Shown here: positions 48,183 through 57,048 of the stretch, in pieces
Layout of the letters: every line of letters begins with the position of its first letter
Numbering within the stretch: the first letter of the stretch is position 1
Source of the DNA: Actinomycetospora sp. NBRC 106378
Lineage (GTDB): Bacteria > Actinomycetota > Actinomycetes > Mycobacteriales > Pseudonocardiaceae
Direction: 5' to 3'
Assembly: GCF_030269685.1 (NCBI RefSeq)
Contig: NZ_BSTT01000005.1
Location: 186,001-250,000, forward strand
DNA length: 64,000 bases
Program-made: the position numbers and the translations under genes
The notes under the pieces: model-generated
What the model saw: the letters and a program-made list of their open reading frames with translations, nothing else
What the model was told of the DNA's origin: nothing
The model's database searches: none

Positions 48183-48979
48183 CCCTTCACGAAGAGGTAG
48201 ATCGCGACGGCGACGCCGAGGACCACGACCGACCAGCGCAGCACCGCGTCGGGCATCCGCTTCGCCACGAGGATGCCCAGGTACCCGCCGACGAGCGTGC
48301 TCGGCGCGAGCAGGAGCACCGCGACCCAGTTCACCGGCGCGAACAGCGCGAAGATCACGACCGTCGCCGACGCCGTGACCAGCGACAGCAGCACCTTGAG
48401 GGCGTTGAGGCGCTGCAGGGAGTCGTTGACCAGCAGCGACAGCACCGCGATGAGGATGACCCCCAGTGCCCCGCCGAAGTACCCGCCGTAGACGCAGGCG
48501 AGGAACACGACGGGGAGCAGGACCGGGTAGCGCTGCTCGGCGACCTCGTGCTCGGCGGTGCCCTGCCGGTCCCGACGACGGCGGGCCGCGGCCGCGCTGG
48601 CCCGCTTGAGCTGCGGCTGGAAGCCGAGCGTGAGGCTCGCGAGCAGGACGAGCACCGGGACGATCGCGTCGAACACCGATGCGGGGAGCACGAGCAGCAG
48701 CGTGCAACCGACCGCGGAGCCGAGGACGGCGACGACCGAGGTGAGGACGGCCCGACGGCGCTGCCCGACCAGGTCGTCGCGCGCGCTGATCGTCGAGCCG
48801 GCGTAGCCCGGCCACTGCGCGACCGAGTTCGTGACGTTCGCCTGCAGCGGCGGCAGCCCGACGCCCAGCAGGATCGGGAAGACGATCAGTGACCCGCCGC
48901 CCGCGATGGCGTTGACCGCGCCGGCGACGAGGCCGAGCACGACGAGCAGGACGATCTGCAGCACGGACGGGTCGGTCAT
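48179..48979 (-). CDS. TauE/SafE-family sulfite exporter
   Basis: 266 residues, eight or so helices. LGLVAGAVNAIAGGGSLIVFPILLGVGLPPLQANVTNSVAQWPGYAGSTISAR at the start and CVYGGYFGGALGVILIAVLSLL in the second half are the duplicated TauE motifs. Probably exports a sulfur anion. ATG 48979 (MTDPSVLQ). The middle loop is highly basic (KRASAAAARRRRDRQ). Operon head of the two-gene exporter unit. Confidence 0.9.
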   Translation of the reverse strand: MTDPSVLQIVLLVVLGLVAGAVNAIAGGGSLIVFPILLGVGLPPLQANVTNSVAQWPGYAGSTISARDDLVGQRRRAVLTSVVAVLGSAVGCTLLLVLPASVFDAIVPVLVLLASLTLGFQPQLKRASAAAARRRRDRQGTAEHEVAEQRYPVLLPVVFLACVYGGYFGGALGVILIAVLSLLVNDSLQRLNALKVLLSLVTASATVVIFALFAPVNWVAVLLLAPSTLVGGYLGILVAKRMPDAVLRWSVVVLGVAVAIYLFVKG

Positions 48980-49306
48980 GGGCGTCGATCTCCGCCTCGC
49001 TGCGTCTCCGGCACGGGCGGGGACGGTAGCGGGGCCGCGCGGCCGGGGCGCAGCGAGCCGTGGTGCCCGTCCGGTTCGGGCGGTTCTGCGTGGGCTGCGG
49101 GTGTCAGCGGTGGCACACGGCTGACGTCGGAGGTGCGCAGGGCGCCACGCTCGTGCCGGGGTCGCCGGCACGCCCCTCGTCGCCCTGTCGCGGCTTCCTG
49201 CGCCGCGGCCGGTGGCTGGTCGGTGTGATTCACAACGACGAGGGAGCCGGGCCACGACGAGAGACCGCGACAGGGCAGGCCCCAGCCCGGTGGCTAGACT
49301 CTCGTG
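48980..49306. other. Intergenic region between tauE-like gene and rnpB
   Basis: 327 bp without a gene. 48984-49008 is a degenerate copy of the 30-bp repeat (GATCTCCGCCTCGCTGCG core). TAGACT (49295-49300) is a good -10 for rnpB with start near 49307; I see no clear -35. Confidence 0.5.
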
Positions 49307-49718
49307 CGGCGGACGAGCCGGCCGGGCGGCCGCGTCGGGGACCCACGAGGTGCCCGTCGAGGAAAGTCCGGACTCCACAGGGCAGGGTGGTTGCCAACAG
49401 CAACCCGGGGTGACCCGCGGGACAGTGCCACAGAGAACAGACCGCCGTCGGCGCGAGCCGGCGGTGAGGGTGAAACGGTGGTGTAAGAGACCACCAGCGT
49501 CCTGGGTGACCAGGACGGCTCGGTAAACCCCACCCGGAGCAAGGTCAAGAAGACGGACCCCGGTCCGTCGCGCAGGTCGTCCGAGGGCTGCCCGCCCGAG
49601 ACCTGCGGGTAGACCGCTGGAGCCCGTCGGCGACGACGGGCCGAGATGGATGGTCGCCACCCACGGACCCGCGAGGGGCCGTGGGCACAGGATCCGGCTT
49701 ACAGGCCGACTCGTCCGC
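49307..49718 (+). ncRNA. rnpB: RNase P RNA (class A)
   Basis: P1 is closed by CGGACGAG (49310-49317) and CTCGTCCG (49710-49717). The universal elements are present in order: GAGGAAAGTCCGGACTCCAC near 49359 (CR-I), AGGGTGAAACGGTGG and GTAAGAGACCACC, GTAAACCCCACC, AGATGGATGGTCGCC, and ACAGGATCCGGCTTACAG at the 3' end. Length about 410 nt is normal. It removes 5' leaders from pre-tRNA. Confidence 0.96.
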
Positions 49719-49813
49719 CGCCACAGCGTCCGCACCGGCACCCGGTGACCTGTCGAGAATGCGCTCGCGGCTCCGTCCCCGGGTCGTACCGACGACCTCC
49801 GGAGGACGGACCC

Positions 49814-50266
49814 ATGACCCACGTACGACGCTTCGACCACGTCGGCCTCACCGTGAGCGACCTGGCCGCGGCCACCGCCTTCTTCGTCGCCCTCGGGCTC
49901 GAGGTCGAGGGCACGGGCACGGTGGAGGGCGAGTTCGTGGAGACCGTCTGCGCGATCCCGGGCGCGCGGTGCGAGATCGCGATGCTGCGTCCGCCCGACG
50001 GCGGGTGTCGGCTCGAGCTCTCGAGCTTCGTCACGCCCGACCACGTCCCCGGGTCGCCCGCCGCGATGGCGAACGAGCTCGGCCTGCGCAACGTGTCCTT
50101 CGAGGTCGGCGATCTCGACGCTGCCGTCGCGGCGCTGGCCGCTGACGGGTACGGGCTCGTCGGAGGTGTCGGCGAGTACGAGGGCAGCGTGCGGATGGCG
50201 TACGTGCGCGGCCCCGACGGGATCGTGGTGTCCCTGTTCGAGCAGCTGGTCGGTCCTGGATCGTGA
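49814..50266 (+). CDS. VOC-family protein
   Basis: 150 residues. RFDHVGLTVSDLAAATAFFVALGLEVEG, GARCEIAMLRPPDGGCRLELSSF, LRNVSFEVGDLDAAVAALAADGYGL and VRGPDGIVVSLFEQL match glyoxalase I-like metalloenzymes, with His, Glu and His/Glu ligand positions occupied. ATG 49814 follows GGAGGACGG. Substrate unknown. Confidence 0.88.
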   Translation: MTHVRRFDHVGLTVSDLAAATAFFVALGLEVEGTGTVEGEFVETVCAIPGARCEIAMLRPPDGGCRLELSSFVTPDHVPGSPAAMANELGLRNVSFEVGDLDAAVAALAADGYGLVGGVGEYEGSVRMAYVRGPDGIVVSLFEQLVGPGS

Positions 50267-50281
50267 CGCTACGGTCCTGAA

Positions 50282-50812
50282 ATGCGACCGCTGCGCTACT
50301 CGATCAACGTCATGCTCGACGGCTGCGTCGACCATCGCGCGGCCGTCCCGAACGAGGAGCTGCACGAGCACGCGGCGGCCACGATCGCCCGGGCCGACGC
50401 CCTGATCTTCGGGCGCACGACCTATCAGCTGATGGAGTACTGGCGCGACCCGGCGGTCGCGTCGGAGCCGTTCGCGAAGGTCATCAACGAGGCCCGCACG
50501 TACGTCGTGTCGGGCACGCTCGGCCACGTCGACCGGAACGCACGGATCGTCCGGCCCGACGAGCTGGAGGCCACCGTCCGCCGCCTGAAGGCGGAGCCCG
50601 GCGAGGGGCTCTACTGCGGTGGCGTGCAGCTCCCGCTGGCGCTCGCGAACCTGGGGCTGATCGACGAGTACGAGTTCGTGGTCCATCCGCGGCTGGCCGG
50701 GCACGGCCCGACGTTGTTCGCGGGACTGACCGCACCCCTCGACCTGGAGCTGGTCGGCCGTCGGGCCTTCCACGGCGGGGTGGTGGCGTCGACCTACGTG
50801 CCCCGGACGTGA
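50282..50812 (+). CDS. Dihydrofolate reductase-family protein (RibD C-terminal-like)
   Basis: 176 residues. LRYSINVMLDGCVDH, ALIFGRTTYQLMEYW, ARTYVVSGTLGH, GLYCGGVQLPLALANLGLIDEYEFVVHPRLAGHGPTLF are typical of the short RibD_C/YwjB-like reductases. NADPH-binding fold; physiological substrate unknown. 15 bp after the VOC gene, so likely one transcript. Confidence 0.9.
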   Translation: MRPLRYSINVMLDGCVDHRAAVPNEELHEHAAATIARADALIFGRTTYQLMEYWRDPAVASEPFAKVINEARTYVVSGTLGHVDRNARIVRPDELEATVRRLKAEPGEGLYCGGVQLPLALANLGLIDEYEFVVHPRLAGHGPTLFAGLTAPLDLELVGRRAFHGGVVASTYVPRT

Positions 50813-50875
50813 CCGTCACACATCCGGGCGCCCGCGGGTCGACGTCGTGAACGCACCACCGACCAGGAGGACCCC

Positions 50876-51211
50876 ATGAGCAACCAGGGCATCCGCACCG
50901 TGCTGCACCCCGTGAGCGACCTGGAGAAGGCGAAGCCGCTGTACTCCGCCCTGCTGGGGGCCGAGCCCACCGCCGACTCGCCGTACTACGTCGGCTTCGA
51001 CGTCGCGGGCCAGCACATCGGGCTCGTCCCGAACAGCGGGATGGCCGGCCCCGTCGCCTACTGGCACGTCGACGACATCGAGGCGACCCTGGCCGCGGCC
51101 ACGGTGGCGGGGGCCGAGGTCACCCAGCCGCCGAGGAACGTCGGCGGGACCCGGTTGACGGCCACGGTCACCGACGCGGACGGCAACGTGCTCGGCCTGC
51201 TGCAGGACTAG
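50876..51211 (+). CDS. VOC-family protein
   Basis: 111 residues. TVLHPVSDLEKAKPLYSALLGAEPTADSPYYVGFDVAGQHIGLVP and VAYWHVDDIEATLAAATVAGAEVTQPPRNVGGTRLTATVTDADGNVLGLLQD form a complete small VOC fold. ATG follows AGGAGGACCCC. Convergent with the DUF1264 gene, overlapping by 4 bp. Confidence 0.88.
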   Translation: MSNQGIRTVLHPVSDLEKAKPLYSALLGAEPTADSPYYVGFDVAGQHIGLVPNSGMAGPVAYWHVDDIEATLAAATVAGAEVTQPPRNVGGTRLTATVTDADGNVLGLLQD

Positions 51212-51945
51212 CCGGAGCGGAAGGGCAGCTCCTCGAGCCGCGTCTGCACCGTGCGGCCCGACTCCCACGCGTTCGCCCCCGGCTCGACGTCGGGGGTGGG
51301 GATGCCGGAACGCTTCTGCCGGCGCTCCGACGCCGACACCCCGAGGCGGCGGTCCCGGTCGCGGATCGCCGCCTCGTCGGCCTGGCCCGCCCCGGTGAAC
51401 GCCATCATCAGCTGGGGGATGCCGTACGGGAAGTCGTCGCGGTCGTACTGCCAGGTGTGGAAGGTCTTGCCGTAGGTGGTGATCAGGTCGGAGAAGTAGG
51501 CCCGCTCCGCGATCTCCGGGATGCCCGGCGCGACGAGGACGCCGGAGGACACCTCGTGGTGGTGGCTGTGCCACAGCCGCTTCTCGTCCTCGGGCAGGGC
51601 CCGGAACCGCTCCGCGCTGACGATGTACTCGATGCCGATGAGGCGGGCGTCGGCGGCGTTGCGGTCGAAGATCACGCACTGGTGCAGGTCGTGCTGCAGG
51701 TGGATGCAGAAGTGGCTGGCCTCGACCTGGCGTCCCAGGTCGTCGGCGTAGAAGTGGAAGCCGTTGAGGTAGGTGCTCATCGCGTCCACCGGATACTTCT
51801 GCTGCAGCACGCCCGAGGCCGCGTCCAACACCCGGTGCTTCCACGGGTGTCCCGCGCCGACGGTGGCGCTCCCGGCCACCTTCCGCCCCAGTGCCACGCC
51901 CGCCGCAGCGGCCGCTCCGAGCCCGAACCATCCCGCGCGCGACAT
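51208..51945 (-). CDS. DUF1264 / oil body-associated protein-like (OBAP)
   Basis: 245 residues from ATG 51945, with an N-terminal hydrophobic helix (GWFGLGAAAAAGVAL). The family core is clear: TYLNGFHFYADDLGRQVEASHFCIHLQHDLHQCVIFDRNAADARLIGIEYIVSAERFRALPEDEKRLWHSHHHEVSSGVLVAPGIPE, with its many histidines, then TYGKTFHTWQYDRDDFPYGIPQLMMAF. Plant OBAPs stabilise oil bodies; the bacterial function is unknown. An upstream in-frame start at 52035 is possible. Lipid-droplet association would be an interesting guess only. Confidence 0.87.
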   Translation of the reverse strand: MSRAGWFGLGAAAAAGVALGRKVAGSATVGAGHPWKHRVLDAASGVLQQKYPVDAMSTYLNGFHFYADDLGRQVEASHFCIHLQHDLHQCVIFDRNAADARLIGIEYIVSAERFRALPEDEKRLWHSHHHEVSSGVLVAPGIPEIAERAYFSDLITTYGKTFHTWQYDRDDFPYGIPQLMMAFTGAGQADEAAIRDRDRRLGVSASERRQKRSGIPTPDVEPGANAWESGRTVQTRLEELPFRSG

Positions 51946-52095
51946 GCCGCGAGGTGCCCGACGTCCGAGCACGGCGAAACGGCGTGGGCGGACGCCGGAG
52001 CCGCCCCGGGCACCCGGCCCAGACCGCTCGGGCACCCGTCGTCCTACCGTCGGGTACCGGTGCGGACCGGTCGCGAAGGTGGTGGCGTCGGGTGC

Positions 52096-52266
52096 ATGGC
52101 AGCCGACGACACCGTCAGGAACCGCTCCCAGCAGGTCAAGGGCAAGGTCAAGGAACAGGCCGGGAAGGCGACCGGGAACACGAAGCTCGAGCGCAGCGGC
52201 CAGGCCGACATGGCGAAGGGCGAGGTCAAGCAGCGCGGCTCGAAGATCAAGGACGCCTTCTCGTAG
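52096..52266 (+). CDS. CsbD-family stress protein
   Basis: 56 residues. RSQQVKGKVKEQAGKATGNTKLERSGQADMAKGEVKQRGSKIKDAF is the hydrophilic CsbD repeat pattern (KGKxKExxGKxTG). These abundant small proteins are induced by general stress. Start ATG 52096; the upstream part of the open frame is antisense to the DUF1264 gene. Confidence 0.88.
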   Translation: MAADDTVRNRSQQVKGKVKEQAGKATGNTKLERSGQADMAKGEVKQRGSKIKDAFS

Positions 52267-52287
52267 GGGGTGGCCTCCGGGACGACG

Positions 52288-53256
52288 TCACCTCTCGATC
52301 AGCGTCATCTGCGACTCGGAGTGGTGGCCCCCGGCGGCGGGGGTGGCCGCGTCGAGGCGGGCGAGCTGCTCGGACGACAGCTCCACCGCGTCCGCGGCGA
52401 CGTTCTCCTCCAGGCGCGACACGCGCTTCGTCCCGGGGATCGGCGCGATGTCGGTCCCCTTCGACAGCACCCACGCGAGCGCGGCCTGGGCGGGGGTGCA
52501 CCCGGCGTCGTCGGCGACCGCGCGGACCTCGTCGGCCGCAGCCAGGTTCGCGCGGAAGTTCTCCTCGGCGAACCGGGGGTTGGTGCGGCGCATGTCCCCC
52601 TCGTCGAAGTCGGCGACCGACCGGATCGTGCCGGTGAGGAACCCCCGTCCCAGCGGCGAGTAGGGGACCAGGCCGATCCCGAGCTCGCGCAGCACCGGCA
52701 GCACCTCGTCCTGCTCGCGGGTCCACAGCGAGTACTCCGACTGCAGCGCCGTGATCGGGTGCGTGGCGTGGGCGCGGCGGATCGTGTCGATCCACGCCTC
52801 GGACAGCCCGAGGTACCGGACCTTGCCGGCCTCGACCAGCTCGGCGGCCGCGCCGATCGTCTCCTCGATCGGTGTCCGCGGGTCGACCCGGTGCTGGTAG
52901 AGCAGGTCGATGTGGTCGACCCCGAGGCGTCGCAGCGAGCCCTCGACGGCCTGGCGCACGCTCTCCGGCGAGGAGTCCGCGCCCTCGCGCCCGGTGTGGG
53001 AGATCAGCCCGTACTTCGTCGCGACGACGGCCCGGTCCCGACGCCCGACGAGCGCCCGCCCGACCAGCTCCTCGTTGACATAGGGACCGTAGACCTCGGC
53101 GGTGTCGATCAGCGTGACGCCGAGGTCGAGGGCGCGGTGGATGGTGCTGATCGACCCGGCGTCGTCCTGTCCCGCGCCCGAGTAGCCGTGCGACATCCCC
53201 ATGGCGCCCAGGCCGATCCGGCCCACCTCGAGCTCACCCAGCTTCGCGGTCTGCAT
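52288..53256 (-). CDS. Aldo/keto reductase
   Basis: 322 residues. Catalytic tetrad: Asp and Tyr in [10 protein letters not shown], Lys in VVATKYGL, His in LLYQHRVD. Other family motifs: [48 protein letters not shown], and the NADPH loop [21 protein letters not shown]-dependent carbonyl reduction. ATG 53256 is preferred ([17 protein letters not shown]); the 11 extra upstream residues look non-coding. Divergent from the Hsp20 gene. Confidence 0.92.
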   Translation of the reverse strand: MQTAKLGELEVGRIGLGAMGMSHGYSGAGQDDAGSISTIHRALDLGVTLIDTAEVYGPYVNEELVGRALVGRRDRAVVATKYGLISHTGREGADSSPESVRQAVEGSLRRLGVDHIDLLYQHRVDPRTPIEETIGAAAELVEAGKVRYLGLSEAWIDTIRRAHATHPITALQSEYSLWTREQDEVLPVLRELGIGLVPYSPLGRGFLTGTIRSVADFDEGDMRRTNPRFAEENFRANLAAADEVRAVADDAGCTPAQAALAWVLSKGTDIAPIPGTKRVSRLEENVAADAVELSSEQLARLDAATPAAGGHHSESQMTLIER

Positions 53257-53305
53257 GACCCAGGGATGCCCCGCGCCGCCCGTGGGCAATACCTGCGAAG
53301 ACGGC

Positions 53306-53346
53306 TTGACGGAGTCTGCAGGTCTATCTATAACTATCTATGTCAG
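53306..53346 (+). promoter_or_regulatory. Hsp20 promoter with CTATCTAT repeats
   Basis: TTGACG (53306-53311), 17-bp spacer, TATAAC (53329-53334): a near-consensus sigma-70 promoter rare in this window. CTATCTAT occurs on both sides of the AA in the -10 region (direct repeat), a possible binding site for the adjacent MerR regulator. Not a canonical HAIR element. Confidence 0.6.
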
Positions 53347-53390
53347 TCAGCTGGAGATGGCAGTGCGGCTCAGAAAGGGGATGACCGATC

Positions 53391-53846
53391 GTGCTGCTGA
53401 ACTACGACCCCGTCGACGCCTTCCGTTCCCTCGACCGCCTCACCGGGTGGCGCGGCCAGCCCGGCACCGGCATGCCGATGGACCTCTACCGCGCCGGTGA
53501 CCACGTCGTCGCCGCGTTCGACGTCCCGGGGGTCGATCCCGGGTCGATCGAGATCACCGTGGAAGGGCAGACGGTCACGGTGAAGGCCGAGCGCACGGCG
53601 CCGGCCGACTCCGGCGAGTGGCTGGTCGCCGAACGTCCGCGCGGGCGCTACAGCCGACAGCTCAGCCTGGGACGCGACCTCGACGTCGACCGGCTCCACG
53701 CCTCCTACGTCGACGGGGTCCTCTCGTTGACGATCCCGGTGGCCGAGCGGGCGAAGCCGCGCCAGATCGCCGTCGAGCACGCAGGGGCCCCGCGCTCCAT
53801 CGACGCCGAGCACGGCGCGGAGTCCGAACCGGCGGCCTCCACCTGA
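53391..53846 (+). CDS. Hsp20/alpha-crystallin small heat-shock protein
   Basis: 151 residues. MPMDLYRAGDHVVAAFDVPGVDPGSIEITVEGQTVTVKAERTA (beta2-beta5), RGRYSRQLSLGRDLDVDRLHASYVDGVLSLTIPVAERAKPRQIAV with the (I/V)-P-V C-terminal anchor. Prevents aggregation of unfolding proteins. GTG start at 53391 with GAAAGGGGATGACC upstream. The MerR gene follows and probably regulates it. Confidence 0.93.
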   Translation: MLLNYDPVDAFRSLDRLTGWRGQPGTGMPMDLYRAGDHVVAAFDVPGVDPGSIEITVEGQTVTVKAERTAPADSGEWLVAERPRGRYSRQLSLGRDLDVDRLHASYVDGVLSLTIPVAERAKPRQIAVEHAGAPRSIDAEHGAESEPAAST

Positions 53847-54021
53847 TGCCCCCGATCCGTGCCACGACCAGGGAGGTGGTGCCCTCGCCCCGTGAACCGA
53901 TGATCATCACCGAACCTCCATGACCCTGTCCGGGACCGGGCGGGGCGGGTGCACGACGACCCGCCCCGTCCGGCGTGTCCGCACGCGGGCGGGAGCGCTC
54001 CCGGCGGGGGAGGATCACCGC

Positions 54022-54387
54022 GTGGCGCTCGACCGGCTCGACGACCCCGACCACCCCACCTACGGCATGGGGCAGGCCGCGGAGCTGCTCGGCGTCCCCG
54101 CGGCGTTCCTGCGCAGTCTCGACGCCTCCGGCCTGATCAGCCCCGCCCGCTCCGAGGGCGGACACCGGCGGTACTCCCGACGCCAGCTGGACCGGGTCGC
54201 CGCACTGCGCGGACTGGCCGACGCGGGGCACACGCTCGCCAGCGCCGCCGAGATCCTCGACCTGCGGAACAGTCTCGACGAGGCCCGCGACGAGCGGGAC
54301 GAGGCCCGCCGGGAGCGGGACGCCGCCGTCCAGGAGCGCGACGACGCCCGCGAGGAGCGCGACGAGGCCCGCCGGACGCAGACCTGA
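54022..54387 (+). CDS. MerR-family (HspR-like) regulator with charged coiled-coil tail
   Basis: 121 residues from GTG 54022 (GGGGGAGG upstream). The HTH and wing are YGMGQAAELLGVPAAFLRSLDASGLISPARSEGGHRRYSRRQLDRVAALRGLADAGHTLASAAEIL, HspR-like. The last about 35 residues are repeats of DEARxERD heptads, an unusually regular charged helix in place of an effector domain. Behind Hsp20, an HspR-type repressor role is likely. An ATG at 53920 would add 34 low-complexity residues. Confidence 0.85.
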   Translation: MALDRLDDPDHPTYGMGQAAELLGVPAAFLRSLDASGLISPARSEGGHRRYSRRQLDRVAALRGLADAGHTLASAAEILDLRNSLDEARDERDEARRERDAAVQERDDAREERDEARRTQT

Positions 54388-54395
54388 CCGTCCGC

Positions 54396-55256
54396 TCAGG
54401 CCCGCCCGCCCACCAGCCATGCGTGCAGCGCCCGGGCGGCCGGCGACAGGGCCGTGCGCCGCAGCACCCCGAACGGAGGGTGCGCGGTCCGCGGCACCAG
54501 GTCGTGCACCGCGACGGGCGCCCCGGGCCGCTCGACCGCCGACGCGGCCAGCAGTGCGACCCCGAGCCCGGCGGCGACCAGCTCGCGCACGCCGTCGGGG
54601 GTGGACGCCTCGAACCGCACCGGCAGGTCGACGCCGAGCCGCCCGGCGAGCCCCTCGAGCACGGCGCGCAGCCCGCTGCCCACCGGCAGGCACACGAACG
54701 GCTCGTCGGCGAACGTCGCGAGGTCCCCACCGGCGCGACCCGACGGGGTCACGAGCACGAGCCGGTCCTCGGCGAGGGCCGTCGCGTGGATTCCCGACGG
54801 CAGGTCGGGATGGACGGGTCCGAGCACGAGGTCGACGGCGCCGGCGGACAGGTCGTCGGTCAGCGCGTCCACGAGCCCGGTCCGCAGGGAGAGCGTCACT
54901 CCGGGGTGACGACGGGCGAACCCGGCGAGCGTCGCGGGCAGGTCGTAGCCCCCGAGCACGCCCGTCGTCCCGACCGCGACCGACCCCCGGACCACGTCGG
55001 CGACCTGCGCGGCCTCGTCGCGCGCGGCCGCCAGCTCGGCGAGCACCCGCCGAGCCCGGACCAGGAACAGCTCGCCCGCCTCGGTGAGCGCGACCCGACG
55101 GGTGGTCCGGGCCAGCAGCGCGACCCCCAGCTCCGACTCCAGCCGCCGCACCTGGGCCGAGATCGCCGGCTGTGCGACGTGGAGGTCGTCCGCCGCCCGC
55201 GTGAACCCGCCGCACCGCACGACGGCCTCGAAGTAGGCGAGTTGTCGCAGCTCCAC
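54396..55256 (-). CDS. LysR-family transcriptional regulator
   Basis: 286 residues. ELRQLAYFEAVVRCGGFTRAADDLHVAQPAISAQVRRLESELGVALLARTTRRVALTEAGELFL is the LysR HTH; the co-inducer domain has GTTGVLGGYDLPATLAGFARRHPGV and LVAAGLGVALL. GTG 55256 (VELRQLAYF). Divergent from the substrate-binding-like gene at 55329 across 72 bp, the classical position for its target. Confidence 0.92.
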   Translation of the reverse strand: MELRQLAYFEAVVRCGGFTRAADDLHVAQPAISAQVRRLESELGVALLARTTRRVALTEAGELFLVRARRVLAELAAARDEAAQVADVVRGSVAVGTTGVLGGYDLPATLAGFARRHPGVTLSLRTGLVDALTDDLSAGAVDLVLGPVHPDLPSGIHATALAEDRLVLVTPSGRAGGDLATFADEPFVCLPVGSGLRAVLEGLAGRLGVDLPVRFEASTPDGVRELVAAGLGVALLAASAVERPGAPVAVHDLVPRTAHPPFGVLRRTALSPAARALHAWLVGGRA

Positions 55257-55328
55257 GCGATTCAGCGTCGAGCGCGATGAATCGGAGCGCAACACGGTCT
55301 TGGACGTCTCGGTGTCCGGCGGCGCATC

Positions 55329-56321
55329 GTGGGGGACATGATCACCGTCGGCTCCATGCGCTACGACACCACGGCCGCCCTGTTCGAGGGCACGGCGTCC
55401 TTCCCGGGCCACGGGATCGAGATGCGGACGGGCACGGTCGTCCCCGAGGTGTTCGCCCGTATGCTGCGCGACCGCGAGTTCGACGTCGCCGAGCTCGGTC
55501 TCGGCTTCCTGCTCCGGGTCCTCGAGGAGGAGCCGGGTGCCTTCGTCGCCCTCCCCGCCTTCCCGAACCGGGTCTTCCGCCACTCCTGCGTCTACGTCCA
55601 CGCCGACGCGGGGATCACCGGCCCCGCCGACCTGGTCGGCCGGACCATCGGCGAGTTCGGGATGTACTCGCAGGACTCCGGGGTGTGGGCCAAGGGCATC
55701 CTCGCCGACGAGTACGGGTTCGATCCCGCGAGGAACCGGTGGGTGATCGGCGGCCTCGACACCCCGATGGCGCCCTTCGACTTCGTCCCGCAGCGTCACC
55801 CGCAGGGCGTCGAGATCGTCGCGGAGCCCGACCGGGCACTCTCGGACCTGCTCGCCACCGGCGAGATCGACGCGCTGTTCAGCGCCAACGTCCCCGCCAC
55901 GTACGGCGGGCCGGGTGTCCGCCGGCTCTTCGAGGACTACGTGCCGCTGGAGCAGGACTGGTACCGCCGGACCGGGCTCTTCCCGATGATGCACGCCGTG
56001 GTGGTCCGGGCCGAGGCCGCGGCGGCGGACCCCGGCCTCGTCCGGGCCGCCTACCAGGGCTTCCTCGCGGCGAAGGACGCCGCGCGCGACCACTACCTCG
56101 GCGCGGGCCGCAAGCTCTACCAGGTGCACACGATGCTGCCCTGGATGAGCCGCCTCGTGGAGGACGACCTCGCGCTGCTCGGCGAGGACTGGTGGCCCTA
56201 CGGCATCGCCGCGAACCGGGCGGAGCTCGACACCTTCCTGCGCTACCAGCACGAGCAGGGCCTGTCCGCGCACCGGTTCACGGTGGAGGAGGTCTTCGCG
56301 CCGGAGCTCCTCGACACCTGA
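55329..56321 (+). CDS. NMT1/phthalate-decarboxylase-like substrate-binding-fold protein
   Basis: 330 residues (or 327 from ATG 55338). Periplasmic-binding-protein type II fold without signal peptide: EVFARMLRDREFDVAELGLGFLLRVL, VALPAFPNRVFRHSCVYVHADAGITGPADLVGRTIGEFGMYSQDSGVWAKGIL, LATGEIDALFSANVP. This matches proteins annotated as 4,5-dihydroxyphthalate decarboxylase or ABC-type aromatic binding proteins. No permease is adjacent, so an enzyme role is more likely. Divergent LysR regulator probably controls it. Confidence 0.8.
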   Translation: MGDMITVGSMRYDTTAALFEGTASFPGHGIEMRTGTVVPEVFARMLRDREFDVAELGLGFLLRVLEEEPGAFVALPAFPNRVFRHSCVYVHADAGITGPADLVGRTIGEFGMYSQDSGVWAKGILADEYGFDPARNRWVIGGLDTPMAPFDFVPQRHPQGVEIVAEPDRALSDLLATGEIDALFSANVPATYGGPGVRRLFEDYVPLEQDWYRRTGLFPMMHAVVVRAEAAAADPGLVRAAYQGFLAAKDAARDHYLGAGRKLYQVHTMLPWMSRLVEDDLALLGEDWWPYGIAANRAELDTFLRYQHEQGLSAHRFTVEEVFAPELLDT

Positions 56322-56409
56322 CCGGGGTCCCGACCCAGGGTTCCCACACCGGACGAACGTGCCTAGGGTCGACGGTCGGCAGGGCCCGTTCCCCTCCCGG
56401 AGGCGCCGG

Positions 56410-57048
56410 ATGTCCGAGACCGTCCCGTTCCATCAGACCGTCCGCCGCTCCACCCTCGCCGTGCACGAGCGCGCGAACCACTCGCCGTTCATGGGCGCGC
56501 TGTTCGACGGGCGCCTGCAGGTGGCCGACTACGCGCGGCTCGTCGAGCAGTACTGGTTCGTCTACCAGGCCCTCGAGGCCACGGCGGACCGCCTCGCCAC
56601 CGATCCGGTGGCCGGACCGTTCGTCACCGAGGAGCTGCGCCGGGTCCCGCGGCTCGCCGAGGACGTCCGCTTCTACGGCCTCGACGAGCTCACCGCCCTG
56701 CCCGCGACCGAGCGCTACGTCGACGCGATCGAGGCGACGGCCGACTGGCCCGGCGGGTTCGTCGCACACCACTACACGCGCTACCTCGGCGACATCGCCG
56801 GCGGCCAGGCGATCCGGGGGCTGCTGCCGCGGGTGTACGGGGTCACCGGCGGCGGCACGGCCTTCTACGACTTCTCGGAGCTCGGCTCCACGCCCCGCTT
56901 CCGCGACCGCTACCGCGCGCTGCTCGACGACGCTCCCTGGGACGACGTCGAGCGGGCGCGGGTGGTGGCCGAGGTGGAGCACGCCTTCGAGCTCAACATC
57001 GCGATGCTCACCGAGCTGTGGGGGACGACGGAGCAGCCCGCCGCCTGA
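56410..57048 (+). CDS. Haem oxygenase (biliverdin-producing)
   Basis: 212 residues. Proximal histidine in LAVHERANHSPFMGALF (His19), YWFVYQALEATADRL, AHHYTRYLGDIAGGQAIRGLLPRVYG with the flexible distal-helix glycines, and EHAFELNIAMLTEL are diagnostic of HmuO/HO-1. Opens haem to biliverdin, CO and iron. ATG 56410 follows GGAGGCGCC. No haem importer is adjacent. The 3' end overlaps the convergent hydrolase by 41 bp. Confidence 0.93.
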   Translation: MSETVPFHQTVRRSTLAVHERANHSPFMGALFDGRLQVADYARLVEQYWFVYQALEATADRLATDPVAGPFVTEELRRVPRLAEDVRFYGLDELTALPATERYVDAIEATADWPGGFVAHHYTRYLGDIAGGQAIRGLLPRVYGVTGGGTAFYDFSELGSTPRFRDRYRALLDDAPWDDVERARVVAEVEHAFELNIAMLTELWGTTEQPAA

